From positions 806,001-870,000 of the forward strand of contig JANVFP010000016.1 in the NCBI GenBank assembly GCA_027919835.1: 64,000 nucleotides of DNA, written 5' to 3'. Source of the DNA: Lentinula raphanica (Eukaryota; Basidiomycota; Agaricomycetes; Agaricales; Omphalotaceae). The notes under the pieces are model-generated. The model was not told the origin of the DNA. It worked only from the letters and a program-made list of their open reading frames with translations, and did no database searches. Positions 34,050 to 43,234 of the stretch are shown here, one piece after another; within the stretch, counting starts at the first letter, position 1, and every line of letters starts with the position of its first letter. The translations under genes and the position numbers were made by a program.

Positions 34050-34635
34050 TGTTAGGACCGTGCCACCGACGGAGTCGGAGCTCCGATCAGAGACACAGAG
34101 GATTGTTGAATGTTAGTGTTGTTATTGAGCAACACCCTCGCCACGTTACCATGTTCAACCAAGAGAGCAGAGGAGGACGAGTACAACGTGTACGAAGTCC
34201 GACGGAGGTTCGGAGTCGGCGATGATCAACGATCAAGACGACACCGAGAGCACAGAGGTGAGTGTTAACGTTAACGAGGTAATCCAAGTTGATATTAAAA
34301 CTGAGGTATGTAAGTATGTACAGGCTCCTTATATACTGTACGGATAGTCAGTCTAATCTAAAGTACAATAAGACGATACACATCTCGGTACTACAGCATC
34401 GGAGGTGAGAAAGACAATAAGCTATTGTAAAGTAAATCAATATAAAGGTCAGCTGAGCTGTCAGAGAATAAAACAATAAGATCATAATCAAGTTAGTCCA
34501 AACCGATGCACCGGCGGAATCGGAATGAGGGACAAGGTGGATGCTGTTGGGAATGACTTAGATAGATTCAGGAAATCTCCAAGTCCAACCTCCGAGTGAA
34601 ACTCCGACGGAGCTCCGATTCTGATGGTCGTAACA
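34050..34635 (-). repeat. 5' LTR of chromovirus
   Basis: 586 bases. The predicted transcription start is at 34302, defined by the 11-base self-primer. A TATATAAG box at about 34328-34335 (sense) lies about 30 bases upstream of it. U3 is therefore about 34303-34635 and R plus U5 about 34050-34302. Confidence 0.88.
34328..34335 (-). promoter_or_regulatory. TATA box of chromovirus
   Basis: Sense TATATAAG, 26-33 bases upstream of the transcription start inferred from the self-primer. The same box is present in the 3' LTR. Confidence 0.65.
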
Positions 34636-35096
34636 GTACATTAATTCCGCCAAACCTTGCTTTCCCGTCGCATCTTGCTTATGTCGAATGGTTCACCAAG
34701 TTTCCCACAGCACCTGAAACTTCATCAGGTCTCTATTGTGTCAAGAGGGAAATGACACGAGGTGGAGGCAGAAGCGCATCAATTGTGTCGTTGGACAGCA
34801 TTGTTCGAAGTGTACATTTGTTTCCGAAATGGGGTGGGTCAGTACCAGCAGAATGGACAAGTGAAACGGTGTTAGACACAGCCTCGTCATTCTTATTGAA
34901 TATTTTCAAAGATGATCATTCATATTTCAACCTCGCATAGAAAGACCTCATACCTGTATTCAGCGTAACTTGTAGCCTCTCAAAGCTAGAATCGTTCCTT
35001 CAGAATAACTTGGCAAATCATGTGATCTCTTAGTGTTTTGCTGTCGAGTACGCTTGCGGTTCTTTCAGTCTCTTCACTTGCTATACTCCCAAGTAG

Positions 35097-35667
35097 ATGG
35101 AACAAAAACCTCTACTACAACTCCATTTATCACCCATGAAGCATGTCAACACTTCGCTAGAGGACTTGTCCAATTTAGAGTTGAAAACTCAATTGCCAGC
35201 CGCGCCTTCAAAGAAGCGCAGCCGCGAGAAGGAAGAAGTCTCGGAGAATGAGCTCAAAACTTCTCAGAAAAAGAAATGTGAATGCTGGTATGTATCGCAA
35301 TATTCTACTGGTTCGTGTACATATCTGATATCCTTCCAGGAATGGAGAAGGGGATGATCCCAAATTGGTTATTAAAGACCTCCAAACGCGTATCCGTGTT
35401 CTCGAAGCACAAGATAAAATTTCGGAGGAGATTATTGCCAAACAAAAAAACACTATCCTAGCCTTGTCTCGCGGACGGAACAAATGTGTGGAGGAGGCAC
35501 GCAACCACGAGCGTCAAGTATTTCGGCTGGAGAGGGAATTGGATGAGAAAACGGAGGAGCTCAAGGTGAAGGTGACAGAGGCTGAGGAGATGGAAAGGAG
35601 AGTGGCGCGGTTGCAGAATATATGTCAGAAAACTAGCGGAATCTTGGACATTGCTACAAATCTCTAG
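35097..35667 (+). CDS. Small coiled-coil protein at Plavaka 3' end
   Basis: Exons 35097-35287 and 35340-35667 join in frame (KCECW then NGEGDDPK) to give about 172 residues. The N-part has basic clusters (PSKKRSREKEE, SQKKKCECW). The C-part is a strongly helical heptad-rich region (VIKDLQTRIRVLEAQDKI, RLERELDEKTEELKVKV). It lies between the transposase stop and the right terminus of the Plavaka element, on the transposase strand, so it is probably element-encoded. A coiled coil with a basic region suggests DNA binding or dimerisation, but no family is recognised. Confidence 0.6.
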
Positions 35668-35842
35668 ATTCATAGAATCTCTAAATCATTGATAGTTCCG
35701 AGTAATTCTTGATAATTCCGAGAAGTTATGCATGTACCGTAATAATTTCTTGGAATTTGCGAGGCTTTTGGATATTTACAAAAATTTACAAGTTTTTCGA
35801 CTAATTTTGTGTACATTATCCCAGGACCGTTTTCCAGATGAG

Positions 35843-35899
35843 CCTAGGAATTGGGGGGTATCTCTAGGAACTCTAGAGATGGGAATGTTTTTCCTGATG
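35843..35899 (-). repeat. Plavaka right terminal inverted repeat
   Basis: Inverted partner of 16745-16801, ending TTTTTCCTGATG, followed by the duplicated AT. Confidence 0.85.
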
Positions 35900-35901
35900 A
35901 T

Positions 35902-36285
35902 AGCATCGTCAGCAAAGAGTTAACATAATGAAAGCGATGTAAAACGGGCAGAACGATGCCATGGAATTTCCCAACGACAAGTTCATTCTGAACTATTCTG
36001 AACGACAAGTGCAATTGGTCCGCGCCCGGGCTCGAGCGCGCAATAACCTGAGCACGTCGAACAAAGCGAAGAAATGATTGGGAGTAGAGGATGATATAAT
36101 GAAAATAAATTTTTGAATGGCAAGCAGCGAAAGAACCATTGCCTGTCAAATGAACCGAAAGCAGTTGTGGATGTGTACTGACCTGTGGTTTCGTCTAAGT
36201 TGCTAAGTATAGCCTTGAGCGTAAACATGAATACGTCGCTGGAGTCTTGCTCTACGCCACTACGACGTCGCGAACGGATAAACAT
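35902..36285 (-). pseudogene. Possible small gene interrupted by Plavaka
   Basis: Exon 1 starts at 36285 (MFIRSRRRSGVEQDSSDVFM) and ends at ETTG; a 40-base-range intron (GTCAGT..TTGACAG) joins it in frame to GSFAACHSKIYFHYIILYS and on to HRFHYVNSLLTML at the Plavaka edge. On the far side of the Plavaka element, with one AT removed, the frame continues CMPGHTFNHHLCLPLLSN to a stop at 16678. The total would be about 150 residues. A sequence GGCCAGCGGGATTTTATATC lies about 40 bases upstream. No domain is recognised, so this could be a chance frame, but frame continuity across a 19-kb insertion is suggestive. Confidence 0.35.
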
Positions 36286-36587
36286 GGCTGTGGTTGAGAG
36301 TCGAAAAAACTCATGGGAATTCTGGCCAGCGGGATTTTATATCCGCTGTGTCACATGACAGATGCAGGTAGGTTTTATAATAATAAAGACCTCCGAGTCA
36401 AAGGTGCACGAAATGTTCTAGTTTACAGAAAATGTCAAAGTCAACATTCGTTGGATTAACACAGTATGTAAGATACATGGATTTGATCAACAGAAAGGAT
36501 GCTACAAGATGTGAAGTTTCAAGAAATACAATGTTACCAGTTCGGATTCAACACAAACATGACTACAAGTAACAACGAGCCAGTCCT
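36286..36587. other. Short intergenic region
   Basis: About 300 bases between the start of the interrupted frame and the stop of the next minus-strand gene. No gene or repeat seen. Confidence 0.45.
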
Positions 36588-39500
36588 TCATGCTGCCACA
36601 ACCACTGATTTCTTTTTCTTACGAGGCGCCACGTCATCTTCAGGAATAGTTCGTTTTGGTGGGGGCTTTGTTAAGGCCGAACGAGTGTTGCGCTCTTCTA
36701 TTGTGGTTGGCTCGCGGGGAGGTGGTTCTTTTCGAGCACGCTTCGGACGGCTTGATACAAGTTGGCCCACCACGCCTTTGTCCACAGACATGGATGACAC
36801 AGGGGCCTGGTTCTGGTGCAGAAGCATATTTTCCTTGGTGGCTGAGACAAGTTTGGGAATACGGAGGACAAGTTTAGCAGGCTCTTCTGGTGTTGTTGAA
36901 CCTGTTGTCGTCTCTGTCGTCTCTGTCGTCTCCATCGTCTCTGTCGTCTCTGTCGTCTCCATTGTCTCTGTCGTCTCTGTCGTCTCCATTGTCTCTGTCG
37001 TCTCTGTCGTCTCCATCGTCTCCACCGTCTTTGCCAACCTGGACTCTAATGCAACCGTCGTCGATGTTGTCTCTGTCAACTCTGTTCCGGTAGTTCTCTT
37101 CGGCGTCCGCATCGGTACAACCGTCCCAGGTTTCTACCTGTGCACTTCCCTGCATTGATTGTAGAAGAAACTACTGAGGCTATGGAATCAGCGGAAGGCA
37201 GGGCCTCCATAGAAGTGGTCAGGGGGTTCCACATGCCACCTTGAAGACAACCAGGGTTTTGAGCAAGTGTTGCAGCCAAGAGATCAGGCCCAGAGAGGCT
37301 TCCTCCACTGGTGTCAGGAACAGCTGCATCGGTAGGTTTTGCGCTTGTTGGGTCTGAAGACAGAGTTGTGGGAGTGAGTGGATCAGAAGAGTATGGAGTA
37401 GGCGAAACCGAAAGAGAGTTCGAAGCGCATTGGACACCGGCGTTTGTGTCAGTGGGATCATCACGAGGATGACTGGAATTACTAATAGTAATGTTGCCTT
37501 CAATGTTTTCGGACAATGTGACACCACTTAAGGTTGCATCCTGAATGCCGCCAACGCCAGAACTGATTCGGATCGTATTGATATCAGAAGAAATAGGAAG
37601 GGGGAGTTGAAGGGAATGGAAGTCGAATGACAAAGGAGATAGTGGATGAAGAGGAAACGGCTCAGTGCCATGATTGAAAGTCTCTTGATCCATCCAAGGA
37701 TCAGTGGATGCTTGATTCTCTGAGGTAAAGGCAAGGGCTGCATCTGCGATCCTTTGGAACTCTGGATCTGACATGAAAATCAACGCCTGGGAAGCTGCTT
37801 CATTACTGGTAGATGAGTCCCAAGGATATACTGAGGGAACATAATTCTATGACTCGGATACCATTCCCAATGCGGAATAGGCCAGATGGGATTCTTGAGA
37901 AGGCACCAAACTAGCATCGAACGTAGAGGGTAGATGTGACTCCTGAGGCAGCCCTGGACTTGGTTCAAGTGTAGAGGCTAGATACGATTCTTGAGAAGCT
38001 GCCGGGACAGACTTGAGCATAAAGGCTGAATGCAACTCTCGAGGAACCATTTCACCAGATGCGAGCTTTGAGGTAGGATTCAACTCTTGAGGAGTTTCCG
38101 AGCCAGAACCGAGCGTGGACGCGGGTTGCGACTCTCGAGGAGTTCGAGGAGTTTCCGAACCAGAACCAAGCGTGGACGCGGATTGCGACTCTTGAGGAGT
38201 CGCCGAACCAGAACCGACCATAGAGGTGGGTTGCAACTCATGAGGAGTCGCCGAACCAGAACCAACCGTGGAAGTGGGTTGCAACTTTAGAGGAGTCACT
38301 GAACCAGAACCGACCGTGGAGGTGGGTTGCGACTCCTCGAGATTCACTGAACCAGAACCAAGCGTGGAGGTGAGTTGCGACTCTTGAGGAGTCGCCGAAC
38401 CAGAATCAAGCGTAGAGGCAGAGGCAAGATGTGACTCTTGAGGAGTCGTTGAACCAGAACCAAGCGTTGAGGCAATTTGCAAGTCTGGAGGACTCGCCGA
38501 ACCATGACCGAGTGTAGAGGCAGATTGCAACTCTAGTGGAGTCGCTAAACCAGATCCGAGCGTAGAGGCAGGTTGCGACTCTTCAGGAGCTGCCGAACTA
38601 AGCATGAAGAGGGGACATGGCTTCCGAGGAAGTGCCGAAACTGGTTCAACCATAGAGGCAGGACACGACTCTTGAGTCGACCCTGGAAGACATTGAGGCG
38701 TAGATGACACTGGTTCAGATGAAAACTCTGGGGAGGGTCTTGGGATTGTGTCGACATCTGAGGATTCAGATTTGTGGTTTAGCGATGCTATAGTCCCAGC
38801 TAGCCCAAATCAGAATCAAGGTATTGACAATCTTGAACAATGTCCTACCTAGTGCATGCTCTGCGAAATTCAGGAATGGTCGTAGGACCCTTGACCTGTA
38901 ATCCGGCAGAGCTTTGTAGAAAGGCTGACCATGAATATTGTGGCCAACGTGAAACCTGTATATATAGTTACTCAACATGTTGGTAGGGTGGACAGCTCGA
39001 TCGCTAACATACCCGTAAGTCCGTAGCTTATTCTCATCTGGATCCATTCCTGCTGCAATGAACATAGTACATAAACCACCTAGAGTCGCCACTTTCATCG
39101 AAATTTCTGAGATTGTAGTATCCAAGTTTTGCATGAAGCTGATCAATGTCAAATTAAGAGAGTATTTGAACGACATTTTGTACTACTCACTTGGCATGTT
39201 CTTCTCCTTGGAGTTGGCAAAGCTTCCCAGATTCTATGCTAGAAACTGCTGAAGGAGGAGGTTCTACCTTGGCCTCTTTTTCCTCCCCCAAAGCTCTTTC
39301 GATAGCGTCCATCTTTGAGGGATCTTTCAACGCAGCTTCATATCCCTCATTGACCACCTGGTTCCGAATTTTCATCCGGATACTCTTCGTTATGTCCGAT
39401 CCCCGAGCCATTATCTCTTGGTCAACCCTTTCTTTGCACTCGGTAGAATAATAGAGACGCAAATATATTTCACGCTTTTTATGACTGCGATTGGCGGGCT

Positions 39501-39888
39501 TCCTCGAAGAGTGAGTAGTGAGGCTTCCTATGTAGATCTTGACAGCCTCTTTGGCTTGCGTGCAATTTTTTCGAGTGCTGTTATTGTCGGACGTGTTATT
39601 CAGAAAGTTCTTCAGACACTAGAGGGTAATGCACATTCAGATTATAATACCATTTTGAAAGTAAGTCAAACAAACCTGGAATTTTCGATCACTCCGTTCG
39701 GCAAGAGCTCCACGCGTAGAGGCATCCATGCCAACACTCATATCAACTTCACCCTCGAGTGGAAACTTTGAGAAGAAGGCAGAGCGAAGCGGTGGCCAGA
39801 AGTCAGCGACAGTTTTGCGGTTTTGGTGTTCCATGAAGGAAGGCAGATGGGTCTGGGCCCATTCTTTTTCTGCGTTCGAGAGCGGCAT
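36588..39888 (-). CDS. Hypothetical protein with two tandem-repeat regions
   Basis: The start at 39888 (MPLSNAEKEWAQTHLPSFM) leads into a conserved-looking N-terminal segment (DFWPPLRSAFFSKFP) known from many uncharacterised Agaricomycete proteins. Further exons give SIRMKIRNQVVNEGYEAAL, FIAAGMDPDENKLRTYG and FHVGHNIHGQPFYKAL. A large exon (37847-38710) carries about 15 copies of a 16-residue repeat of consensus ESQPASTLGSGSETPQ. A later exon set has a Ser/Pro/Thr-rich region with DPEFQRIADAALAF, then at 36900-37035 a TETTETMET repeat and a basic C-terminus (PRKKKKSVVVAA). Multi-exon structure is approximate. It lies among mobile elements and may be transposon cargo; the function is unknown. 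Confidence 0.5.
36900..37035 (-). repeat. 9-base triplet-motif repeat in coding region
   Basis: About 15 copies of GTCGTCTCT/GTCGTCTCCAT type units (plus-strand reading), encoding TET/MET runs in the hypothetical protein. Prone to length change. Confidence 0.8.
37985..38745 (-). repeat. 48-bp coding minisatellite (16-residue repeat)
   Basis: Successive 48-base units contain CGAACCAGAACC, a variable AGCGTGGAGG core and TTGCGACTC..GGAGT (plus-strand reading). Each encodes ES-x-x-x-ST-L/V-GSGS-x-TPQ. Copies at the edges are more diverged than central ones, as expected from unequal exchange. Confidence 0.8.
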
Positions 39889-40195
39889 TATGTTACTGCA
39901 CGCCACCGATTTGATAGAATATCAGAGTTGTCTGATATTAAACAGCAAGTGTCGTGATGTACAATTGAGCACACATGATCGTGTCCTGAAACTGTACAGT
40001 TTCCCACTCACTGGCATTACAATCATGAGAGCCCCGACTCACCCTGGACTCACCCTCCCCAGAAGGTCTCGTCTCAGACTGATTATATGAGCAAGACTTT
40101 GGAATATGTACTCAATTCTCTGAAGCAATTCAACAATATGTATAACAAGTAGTGAGATAACACAGATGAAGAGCAAACAGATGAACAGGGAAGAA
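39889..40195. other. Spacer between two minus-strand hypothetical genes
   Basis: About 300 bases upstream of the repeat protein and downstream of the next gene. Promoter of the former expected; nothing specific seen. Confidence 0.45.
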
Positions 40196-41439
40196 CTAAC
40201 TAGCGACAAGATGTCGAATTTGTCCACTAGCTGTATATAACTGCTTACACAGATGTTCCTCACCCATGAAAGCCCAATGAATGAAGTCTTCTATATCTTC
40301 CTTCCATGCCTCGATCACGGCAACGTATGAGATAACCTCGTCGACATACTGTTTATCATCGGCCTTTGCCAGAGACATGATGGTATTTTGACGGATTTGC
40401 ATCTCCGCAAGCAAAAGTTTTATCCGAATCTCAATTCCATCCATCTCATCGAATTCCTTGGTGCTGATGAAATTCAAATAAAGTGGCTCAAAAATCTTCT
40501 GACAAGAATGACCACATAAAGCTCTAAACTCATCGAAAATTATATGCGTTTTCTCGACGTTGAATCCAAGTTGACTAATTGGTGGGGGTTCAGGCCTGTC
40601 CAATAAAGTGAGTCTCCATAGTTGGGAACACAAGGACTGACAAGAACCTGTATGAAAGTGACATCATGAAAGAGTCCGTACTATGCCACGACGGTGGAGA
40701 GCTTGAAGCAAATGAAAAGTCAACACATGTACACGATGAACAAAAACAGCGAGGTACCTTGGAGGCAAATCGGAGTCTGGACTGCGAGACATATAGAAAG
40801 AAGGCTCAGTATCTGCAATTTTGATATCAGAAGTATCCGCCCACCTTGGGTGCCTCTCAGACTGCTTGTCACTAGTATTTGCTTCTTCAAGAGGAGCGAA
40901 AGCGGGAACTTCTCCGCTTCTATAAAACAGGTAAGTGACTTTTGCAAAGAGAATCAACACAAAGGTCTTACTGTTCGTAGGCTATTTTCTCTCTATGATT
41001 TGTCGTTGTCTCCGGCGGGCCTCTCTTTGACTTGGCCTTTGATTTGCGTGAATCAGAGTGCGGAGGTGTTGGAAAAACTGAGTCATATGGACTCTGTGAG
41101 ACCCGAGACGACGTTTGAGATTTTGCTGCAGTGAGTTTTCTGGTCTTGGTATCATCCGCAATGATTCCTGACTTTTTCCTAATAACGAGAGCAGTTAACA
41201 ATGGAGAAAAAAATAGAAGCGCGTGCACACTTGTTTGAGATTAACTTTTCTTTTTCACGTTGAAGACGATATTTTTCCTTCCTATGAGCACGAATTTGGT
41301 CACAATTCCTGTTATCCACTAAGCTGAGCATCGCGGTACTATGATAAAACAAAAAATACCTCGCATAATTTCTTGCATTGATGGCTTGACGAGTGGCGCG
41401 ACGTTCAGCCAATGATTTCATATTGGAGCCACGGGCCAT
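40196..41439 (-). CDS. Hypothetical protein with basic N-terminal region
   Basis: The start at 41439 (MARGSNMKSLAERRATRQ) gives a basic, helix-prone opening: INARNYA, intron, RNCDQIRAHRKEKYRLQREK, intron, KKSGIIADDTKTRKLTAAKS. A Ser/Pro-rich linker follows (VFPTPPHSDSRKSKAKSKRG). A further exon reads GEVPAFAPLEEANTSDKQ and PSFYMSRSPDSDLPP. The last exon (40196-40633) is helical: IIFDEFRALCGHSCQKIFEP, MDGIEIRIKLLLAEMQIRQ, then FIHWAFMGEEHLCKQLYTA, ending GQIRHLVAS. The N-terminal NYA..N-x-x-x-IR-x-x-RKEKY pattern resembles basic segments in basidiomycete transposon-associated proteins. No function assigned. Confidence 0.5.
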
Positions 41440-41579
41440 GAAGTTTGAAGCTCGAAGGATAGAGGCAAGCAAGAAAAAGATCACTAAGTACCTAACTTCT
41501 TATCCCACGTTGTTTCAGTCTGACGATAGCATTCGTCAGACAGATTCTCTCAAGTTTTAAGGGTTACACTACCTGCGAT

Positions 41580-43010
41580 ACAAGGCATTCGAGGGTATTC
41601 ATAGTGCGACCGAGCTTGATACATCTGAAGAAAGGTCATGAAAGCTAGGAAGTAGAAGAAGAGAAGAGAAATACACTGAGGGAGACCTTGCTGTGCCTCG
41701 TAGTGAAGTTAGAAACTGAATATAAGCTGCACGACCAGAAGGATTAGTGGATGATAATTTTAGTTTGGACTCGAAGTCATACCGAGGACCGCGAGTCGTT
41801 GGGGACAAATTATCAGACCGAAGAGGTTTATCAGACAGAAATTTAGACCAATGTAAACTGTTTCAATTGGAGTTGTCAGACCAGACCAGCGTGAACAAGT
41901 TAGAAAGAAATACACAGGCTGTACAACCGTACTAACTGGGTTCAATCGAGAACAGGGAGTATAACCCAGATTACATGTGCTTTTCAGTCCTTTCATTCTC
42001 CCAGTTTCCAAACAACTTCTCGATATTGTTGGACTGGAGATCATCTGAGTTAGACCAGTGTACTAGGCGATTCATAAATGGACATGTGAGCTGTACAATC
42101 ACAATGATCAGCTTGGTCTGATAGCAGTGAGTATGTATGAAGACAACATGCACCTTTGTTGCATTCCCCTAATACATAGTTTCCCAACGTTGATGGACCA
42201 GCAATTGTCAGACCAGTGTAGACAGTTCACATACAAGCTGCGCGACCGGGACAATTAGATTCGATTGATGTCAGCATGTAATATACCAAGAAGACATGTG
42301 TTTCTGCAATTCAACACCCTGGACAGCTTCTCAGTATTGTTGGACTCATATTGTCAGACCAGCGTACTAGATGAATGAGAGATAAACCCATGAGCTGCCC
42401 AACAAGGACAGTCAGATCATTTCGAAGACTGGGAACCATGGAGTGGGAAGCGACGTACCACTGAACATTGTCGGACCAATGCAAATCATTGAACGAGTAG
42501 AATTCATGAGACCAGGAAGCATTGACTGGAAATCATTGGTCGAGTTGTGGATTAGAAATTATCAAGGCAGCATAAACGTATCAGAAACCAACGCGCATGA
42601 GCTGCGCAACCAGAATACTTCCTTTTGACGAAAGTCCAGAGTTTGTAACAAGATGCCACACACCTTTGCAATCCACTGTACCGAACTGCTTCTCAATCAT
42701 ACTGTCTTGTCAAACCAGCGCACTGGAAATTCAGACTCGGAAATAGGCACACGACCATAACCATTAGCTCCATTCGATTACAGTGAGTATGTGCCAAGAT
42801 GACACGCACATGTCATCCACTATTCCTAACAGCTCCTTGATGCTGGTGTGACTTGTTGGACGGGTATTTGGAAATCGTCAGACCAGAAACTGTCAGACAT
42901 GCATCGAAACTTGAAAGAGATAGATGTACATGTGCCGCGATTCGAATCAGGATAATAAGCTTGCTCCGATAGATGACAGTGTGTACGCACCAATCAAAAC
43001 AATACCTGCG
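41580..43010. repeat. Degenerate tandem array, period about 150-210 bp
   Basis: At least eight diverged units share two anchors in the same order: GTCAGACCAG..GTACTAG and GAGCTG(T/C)(A/G)CAACC (plus-strand reading). The second anchor occurs near 41725, 41918, 42089, 42238, 42393, 42601, 42747 and 42931. Between them recur GTGAGTATGT..AAGA(A/C)AACATG(C/T)(A/G) and CTTCTCGATATTGTTGGAC. No open frame spans it. It is an old tandem repeat, not a gene I can model. Confidence 0.6.
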
Positions 43011-43234
43011 ATTGGAAAGTATTCGTTAGTTGGTGAGTTCAGAAAAATATGAGCGCTCGAAGTCTGAGTTTATATTTTGTAGTGCTTAGCTGTACCGCTC
43101 TTCAACTCTGCCTCTCAACACTACCTTCAATCAATTCTTCTGCTGCCTTGCTTTTTGTGGCTGGTTCAAATACACGTACATTCAAGGAGCACGTAGGACA
43201 AGGCGAACGGTCGTAGGCATAGATTGAACAGAGA

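Larger units (their letters stand above)
25864..34635 (-). mobile_element. Ty3/Gypsy chromovirus LTR retrotransposon, complete
   Basis: Two 586-bp LTRs (25864-26449 and 34050-34635) bound the element, which is transcribed on the minus strand. The flanks carry a perfect 5-bp duplication GTACA (25859-25863 and 34636-34640). Sense LTRs begin TGTTACGACC and end CCTAACA. By eye the LTRs differ at only two positions (near 25931/34111 and 25965/34151), so the insertion is recent. Gag and pol are both open, and pol ends in a chromodomain, which assigns it to the chromoviruses. A self-priming site, a polypurine tract and an extra antisense spliced gene are listed separately. It sits inside the Plavaka transposase gene. 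Confidence 0.93.
19751..34938 (+). pseudogene. Plavaka transposase, split by two insertions
   Basis: Coding blocks: 19751-19963, 22984-23636, about 23683-23970, about 24024-25749, about 25802-25863 and 34641-34938. The N-terminus has a zinc finger (FICNACRRTFKRD, then TQHYNLTKNPHC). Block 2 has an acidic run and FGGDFFGSDYTPDDFPGFDD. The transposase core includes RSLYHDF-like GKWWWDTQ, ILLAYLPTSRL, GDCPVCDTEKDDLGTYPC, TPDILHQLYQGVMKHLISWL and PKLHFLCHYARAIRFYG, then TETTERLHIDFTK. The C-terminus, RVRVIFSIPPQHLS then SHLAYVEWFTKF, VKREMTRGGGRS and VHLFPKWGG, matches Plavaka proteins. An intron at about 25750-25801 restores the frame before the retrotransposon. Apart from the insertions I see no internal stops, so the gene was probably functional when hit. 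The palindrome entered at a TA in an exon; the retrotransposon entered at GTACA. Confidence 0.78.
16745..35899 (+). mobile_element. Plavaka (CACTA-like) DNA transposon, nested composite
   Basis: The ends are 57-bp imperfect inverted repeats starting CATCAGGAAAAA, at 16745-16801 and 35843-35899, flanked by the dinucleotide AT on both sides (16743-16744, 35900-35901). The left subterminal zone (16800-16960) is rich in short repeats of CTTTCTGGTG/CTTTCAGG type. Inside are a DUF6532 gene (-), a Plavaka-family transposase (+) and a small coiled-coil gene (+). Two later insertions sit in the transposase gene: a 3018-bp palindromic element and an 8772-bp LTR retrotransposon. Without them the native element would be about 7.4 kb. 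Termini beginning CA and a 2-bp target duplication fit the CACTA superfamily to which Plavaka is assigned. A MITE with the same ends lies at 45144-45424. Confidence 0.82.

Noticed and set aside
16745..35899. Starship-like giant cargo element
   Set aside because: There is no tyrosine recombinase captain. The size comes from nested insertions in a normal Plavaka element of about 7.4 kb.
36499..37158. 219-codon plus-strand frame with SVVSIVSVVS repeats
   Set aside because: It is the complement of the TET/MET repeat of the minus-strand gene, which has a coherent multi-exon model and a basic C-terminus.
41580..43010. CRISPR-like array because of regular repeats
   Set aside because: Units are long, strongly diverged and lack short identical repeats separated by unique spacers; the genome is eukaryotic.
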